Source of the DNA: Hamadaea sp013361475
GTDB lineage: Bacteria > Actinomycetota > Actinomycetes > Mycobacteriales > Micromonosporaceae
Length of the DNA stretch: 64,000 nt
Reading direction: 5' to 3'
Assembly: GCF_040654195.1 (NCBI RefSeq)
Contig: NZ_JBFAHM010000007.1
Location: 186,001 to 250,000, forward strand
Shown here: piece by piece, positions 62,278-64,000 of the stretch
Position numbering within the stretch: the first letter of the stretch is position 1
Layout of the letters: every line of letters starts with the position of its first letter
The notes under the pieces: model-generated
Told to the model about the DNA's origin: nothing
The model's database searches: none
Seen by the model: only the letters and a program-made list of their open reading frames with translations
Made by a program: the position numbers and the translations under genes

Positions 62278-63582
62278 TCAGACCGTCCAGCGGCGGCCGG
62301 CGGCGGCCGCCGCGAAGGCGTCCGCGAAGGGCTCGATGTCCGCTTGGGTCAAGTTCGCGATGGTTACTCGTACGCCGGGAGGACTGGCCACTCGATGCAA
62401 GCTGCCCGGGGCGACCGCGTAACCGGAGTCGCGGAGCGCGGTGAGGATCCGGGTCTCGTCGTCGACGGGGATCCAGACGTTGATGCCGGTCCGGCCGTAC
62501 GCGGTGAAGCCCCGGGCCCGCAACGCCTCGACCAGGCTCGTGCGGCGGGCGTCGTACTCCCTCGCGGCGGCGGAGACGTCGGCCGTCTCCCACAGCCGGA
62601 CGAGCGTCCGTTGGAGAACGGTGGAGACCCATCCGGCGCCCAGCCTCCGGCGTCCTTCGACGCGCGCGACCGTGTCGGGGTCCCCGGCCAGCACGGCGAT
62701 CCGCAGGTCCGGCCCATAGGGCTTGGAGGCGCTGCGGAGGAAGGCCCACCGCGGCGTGACCCCGGCCAGCGTGGCCAACGGGACGGCGGCCAGTTCGGCG
62801 GCGTGGTCGTCCTCGATCAGCAGGACGTCCCGATTCCTCAATTCCCTGGCCAGGTGCTCGGCGCGCTTCGGCGTCACGGCCGCGCCGGTCGGGTTCTGCG
62901 CCCGGGCGGTGACGATGACCGCCTTGACACCCTTCTGGAGAGCTTCCCGGACGCCCTGCGGAGTCGGGCCGTCGTCGTCGACGGGAATCGGGACGACCGA
63001 CAGCCCGTGGGCCGCCACGAGATCCAGCGAGGCGGCCCAGCCCGGGTCCTCCACGCCGACCTGGTCGCCAGGTCGCAAGGCGGTGCTGAACAGCAGGTCC
63101 AGGCCGTCCAGCGCACCACCGACGACGGTGATCGCGGCGTCGGCCGGAAGTTCCGGCAGCCGCTCGCGGGCCCGCTCGGCCAGCTCAGGCAGGACGCCGG
63201 CGTCGCGGTAATTGGCGGTGACCCCGGCCGCGGCCACGTGGGCCAGGACGGGTCCGAGGTCGGGCAGCAGGCTCGGTTCGCCGATCGCCAGATCGAGTAC
63301 GCCGTCCGGCACCACCGGGCCGCGGCTGCTGCGATCGGCCGAGATCGGCGGCTCGGGGCGTACGCGGGTGCCGTGACGCCCCTGCGTCTCGACGATGCCG
63401 CGCTGCCGGAGCTGTTGGTACGCCGCCGCGGCGGTATTGGTCGCCACGCTCAACTCGGCCGCGAGGGCGCGCACCGTCGGGAGCAGGTCGCCCGCCCGCA
63501 ACGCCCCTGTCCGCACGCCGTCCTCGACGCTGCGAACGATCTCGGCTGCGGTCTTCCCGGAGATCTGATACTGTACCGCCAC
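62278..63582 (-). CDS. MocR-family (GntR HTH plus aminotransferase) regulator
   Basis: A 434-residue regulator: an N-terminal GntR winged helix (YQISGKTAAEIVRSVEDGVRTGALRAGDLLPTVRALAAELSVATNTAAAAYQQL, in segments) joined to a fold-type-I aminotransferase domain with PLP-lysine in RSASKPYGPDLRIA. Such proteins sense PLP or amino compounds. The divergent gene encodes an FMN-binding pyridoxamine-oxidase-like protein, as for PdxR-type regulators. GTG start 63582 overlaps the first of two direct repeats ACTGTACC. Confidence 0.88.
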   Translation of the reverse strand: MAVQYQISGKTAAEIVRSVEDGVRTGALRAGDLLPTVRALAAELSVATNTAAAAYQQLRQRGIVETQGRHGTRVRPEPPISADRSSRGPVVPDGVLDLAIGEPSLLPDLGPVLAHVAAAGVTANYRDAGVLPELAERARERLPELPADAAITVVGGALDGLDLLFSTALRPGDQVGVEDPGWAASLDLVAAHGLSVVPIPVDDDGPTPQGVREALQKGVKAVIVTARAQNPTGAAVTPKRAEHLARELRNRDVLLIEDDHAAELAAVPLATLAGVTPRWAFLRSASKPYGPDLRIAVLAGDPDTVARVEGRRRLGAGWVSTVLQRTLVRLWETADVSAAAREYDARRTSLVEALRARGFTAYGRTGINVWIPVDDETRILTALRDSGYAVAPGSLHRVASPPGVRVTIANLTQADIEPFADAFAAAAAGRRWTV

Positions 63583-63599
63583 AGTTTCAAGACTGTACC
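63570..63599. promoter_or_regulatory. Direct repeats ACTGTACC, probable MocR operator
   Basis: ACTGTACC occurs at 63570-63577 and 63592-63599, 22 bp apart (two helical turns) in the same direction. MocR regulators such as PdxR/GabR bind direct repeats. The site overlaps the MocR start and lies 29-58 bp before the divergent gene. Confidence 0.6.
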
Positions 63600-63627
63600 A
63601 GAACAATGAGCTCTTAGGTGGGACCTC

Positions 63628-64000
63628 ATGTACGCCAAAACCCCTCGGACCACCAGCCTTCGCGAGAAGGAGCGGATGAGCTACTCCCGTGAGGAGGCCC
63701 ACGCCGTCCTCGACGAGGCGTGGTTCTGCACGCTGTCGTTCATCGTCGACGACGAGCCGCGCGCCCTCCCGACCCTGTTCGTACGCGTCGACGACGTCGT
63801 CTACGTGCACTTCTCGACCGGCGCGCGGGTGGCGTTGGCCGGCCGCGCCGACGGGCTCCCAGTCTGCCTGAGCGTCACCCACCTGGACGGCCTGGTGCTG
63901 GCCCGGTCGCAGTTCAACCACAGCGCCAACTACCGGTCGCTGGTCGCGCACGGCGTCGCCGTCCTCGTCACCGACCCGGCCGAACGCGATCTGGCGTTCA
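63628..64000 (+). CDS. FMN-binding split-barrel (pyridoxamine oxidase-like) protein, 3' end missing
   Basis: The first 124 residues of a PNPOx-like flavin-nucleotide-binding protein (NimA/Pyridox_ox_2 type). It reads SYSREEAHAVLDEAWFCTLSFIVDDEPRALPTLFVRVDDVVYVHFSTGARVALA in segments, followed by LVLARSQFNHSANYRS, the family motif. It may bind FMN or haem; substrate unknown. The gene runs off the right edge. It is divergent from the MocR regulator, which probably controls it. TAGGTGGGACC is the ribosome site. Confidence 0.85.
   Translation, partial: MYAKTPRTTSLREKERMSYSREEAHAVLDEAWFCTLSFIVDDEPRALPTLFVRVDDVVYVHFSTGARVALAGRADGLPVCLSVTHLDGLVLARSQFNHSANYRSLVAHGVAVLVTDPAERDLAF

Overview
The window is very GC-rich (stops are rare in all frames) and carries actinobacterial hallmarks: DUF3039, DUF3046, DUF3099, DUF397 and CU044_5270 proteins, an SRPBCC-free F420-type luciferase-like oxidoreductase, class II (B12-dependent) ribonucleotide reductase next to nrdR and lexA, geosmin synthase, an EshA-type encapsulin, and many GTG/TTG starts. 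The gene order sigB-like / dtxR / nrdJ-nrdR / lexA / hflX / dapF-miaA / miaB / gluABCD / recX-recA matches the conserved chromosomal core known from Streptomyces and mycobacteria. The family content fits a sporulating, soil-type actinomycete, most likely Micromonosporaceae or a relative; the exact genus is inference. No plasmid, prophage, IS element, CRISPR array, rRNA or tRNA was recognised.

Layout. 1-7.7 kb: end of a TRIC-type channel, a superfamily II helicase, DUF3039, psuG-psuK, DUF3099, tag, then a SigB-like sigma factor and spo0M that together lie between two ~87-bp inverted copies of an intergenic repeat. 7.7-13.5 kb: methyltransferase, VanZ, diguanylate cyclase, a WhiJ-like module (DUF397, XRE/DUF5753, DUF574-type methyltransferase) and an HhH-GPD protein. 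13.5-20.6 kb: the most distinctive locus. A family 2B encapsulin with an embedded cyclic-nucleotide-binding-like domain overlaps a polyprenyl diphosphate synthase gene, followed at 6 bp by a secreted/anchored protein and by a DUF4239 membrane protein; geosmin synthase is divergent from the encapsulin. 20.6-28.9 kb: S41 protease and its divergent ArsR-family regulator, an AAA ATPase with an elaborate palindromic promoter region, and an operon sseA-acuC-GNAT/acyl-CoA-synthetase (protein deacetylase plus acetyltransferase), then an IdeR/DtxR repressor. 28.9-36.8 kb: accessory genes (DUF3592 pair, Uma2 nuclease, lipoprotein, LLM oxidoreductase, L-2-hydroxyglutarate oxidase, VOC protein, DUF5522, EamA exporter, ECF sigma with CU044_5270 partner). 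36.8-64 kb: core genes nrdJ, nrdR, lexA, a secreted propeller-like membrane protein, hflX, malic enzyme, dapF, miaA, DUF349, miaB, gltA, gluABCD, rny, recX, recA, DUF3046, an MFS exporter, and a MocR regulator divergent from an FMN-binding split-barrel protein.

How genes work together: nrdR/nrdJ/lexA/recA/recX link dNTP supply with DNA damage control; recA has a recognisable RecA-NDp (PafBC-type) promoter. gluA-D is a complete amino-acid ABC importer with a strong hairpin after the binding-protein gene. The encapsulin, its prenyl synthase and geosmin synthase suggest compartmentalised terpenoid precursor chemistry.

The intergenic DNA holds several repeat families: three 65-bp near-palindromes (12.8, 33.8 and 49.5 kb), a ~87-bp element in inverted orientation (5.5 and 7.6 kb), a second hairpin family sharing a 22-bp core (28.1 and 59.3 kb), and single large hairpins after lexA and between the malic enzyme gene and dapF.
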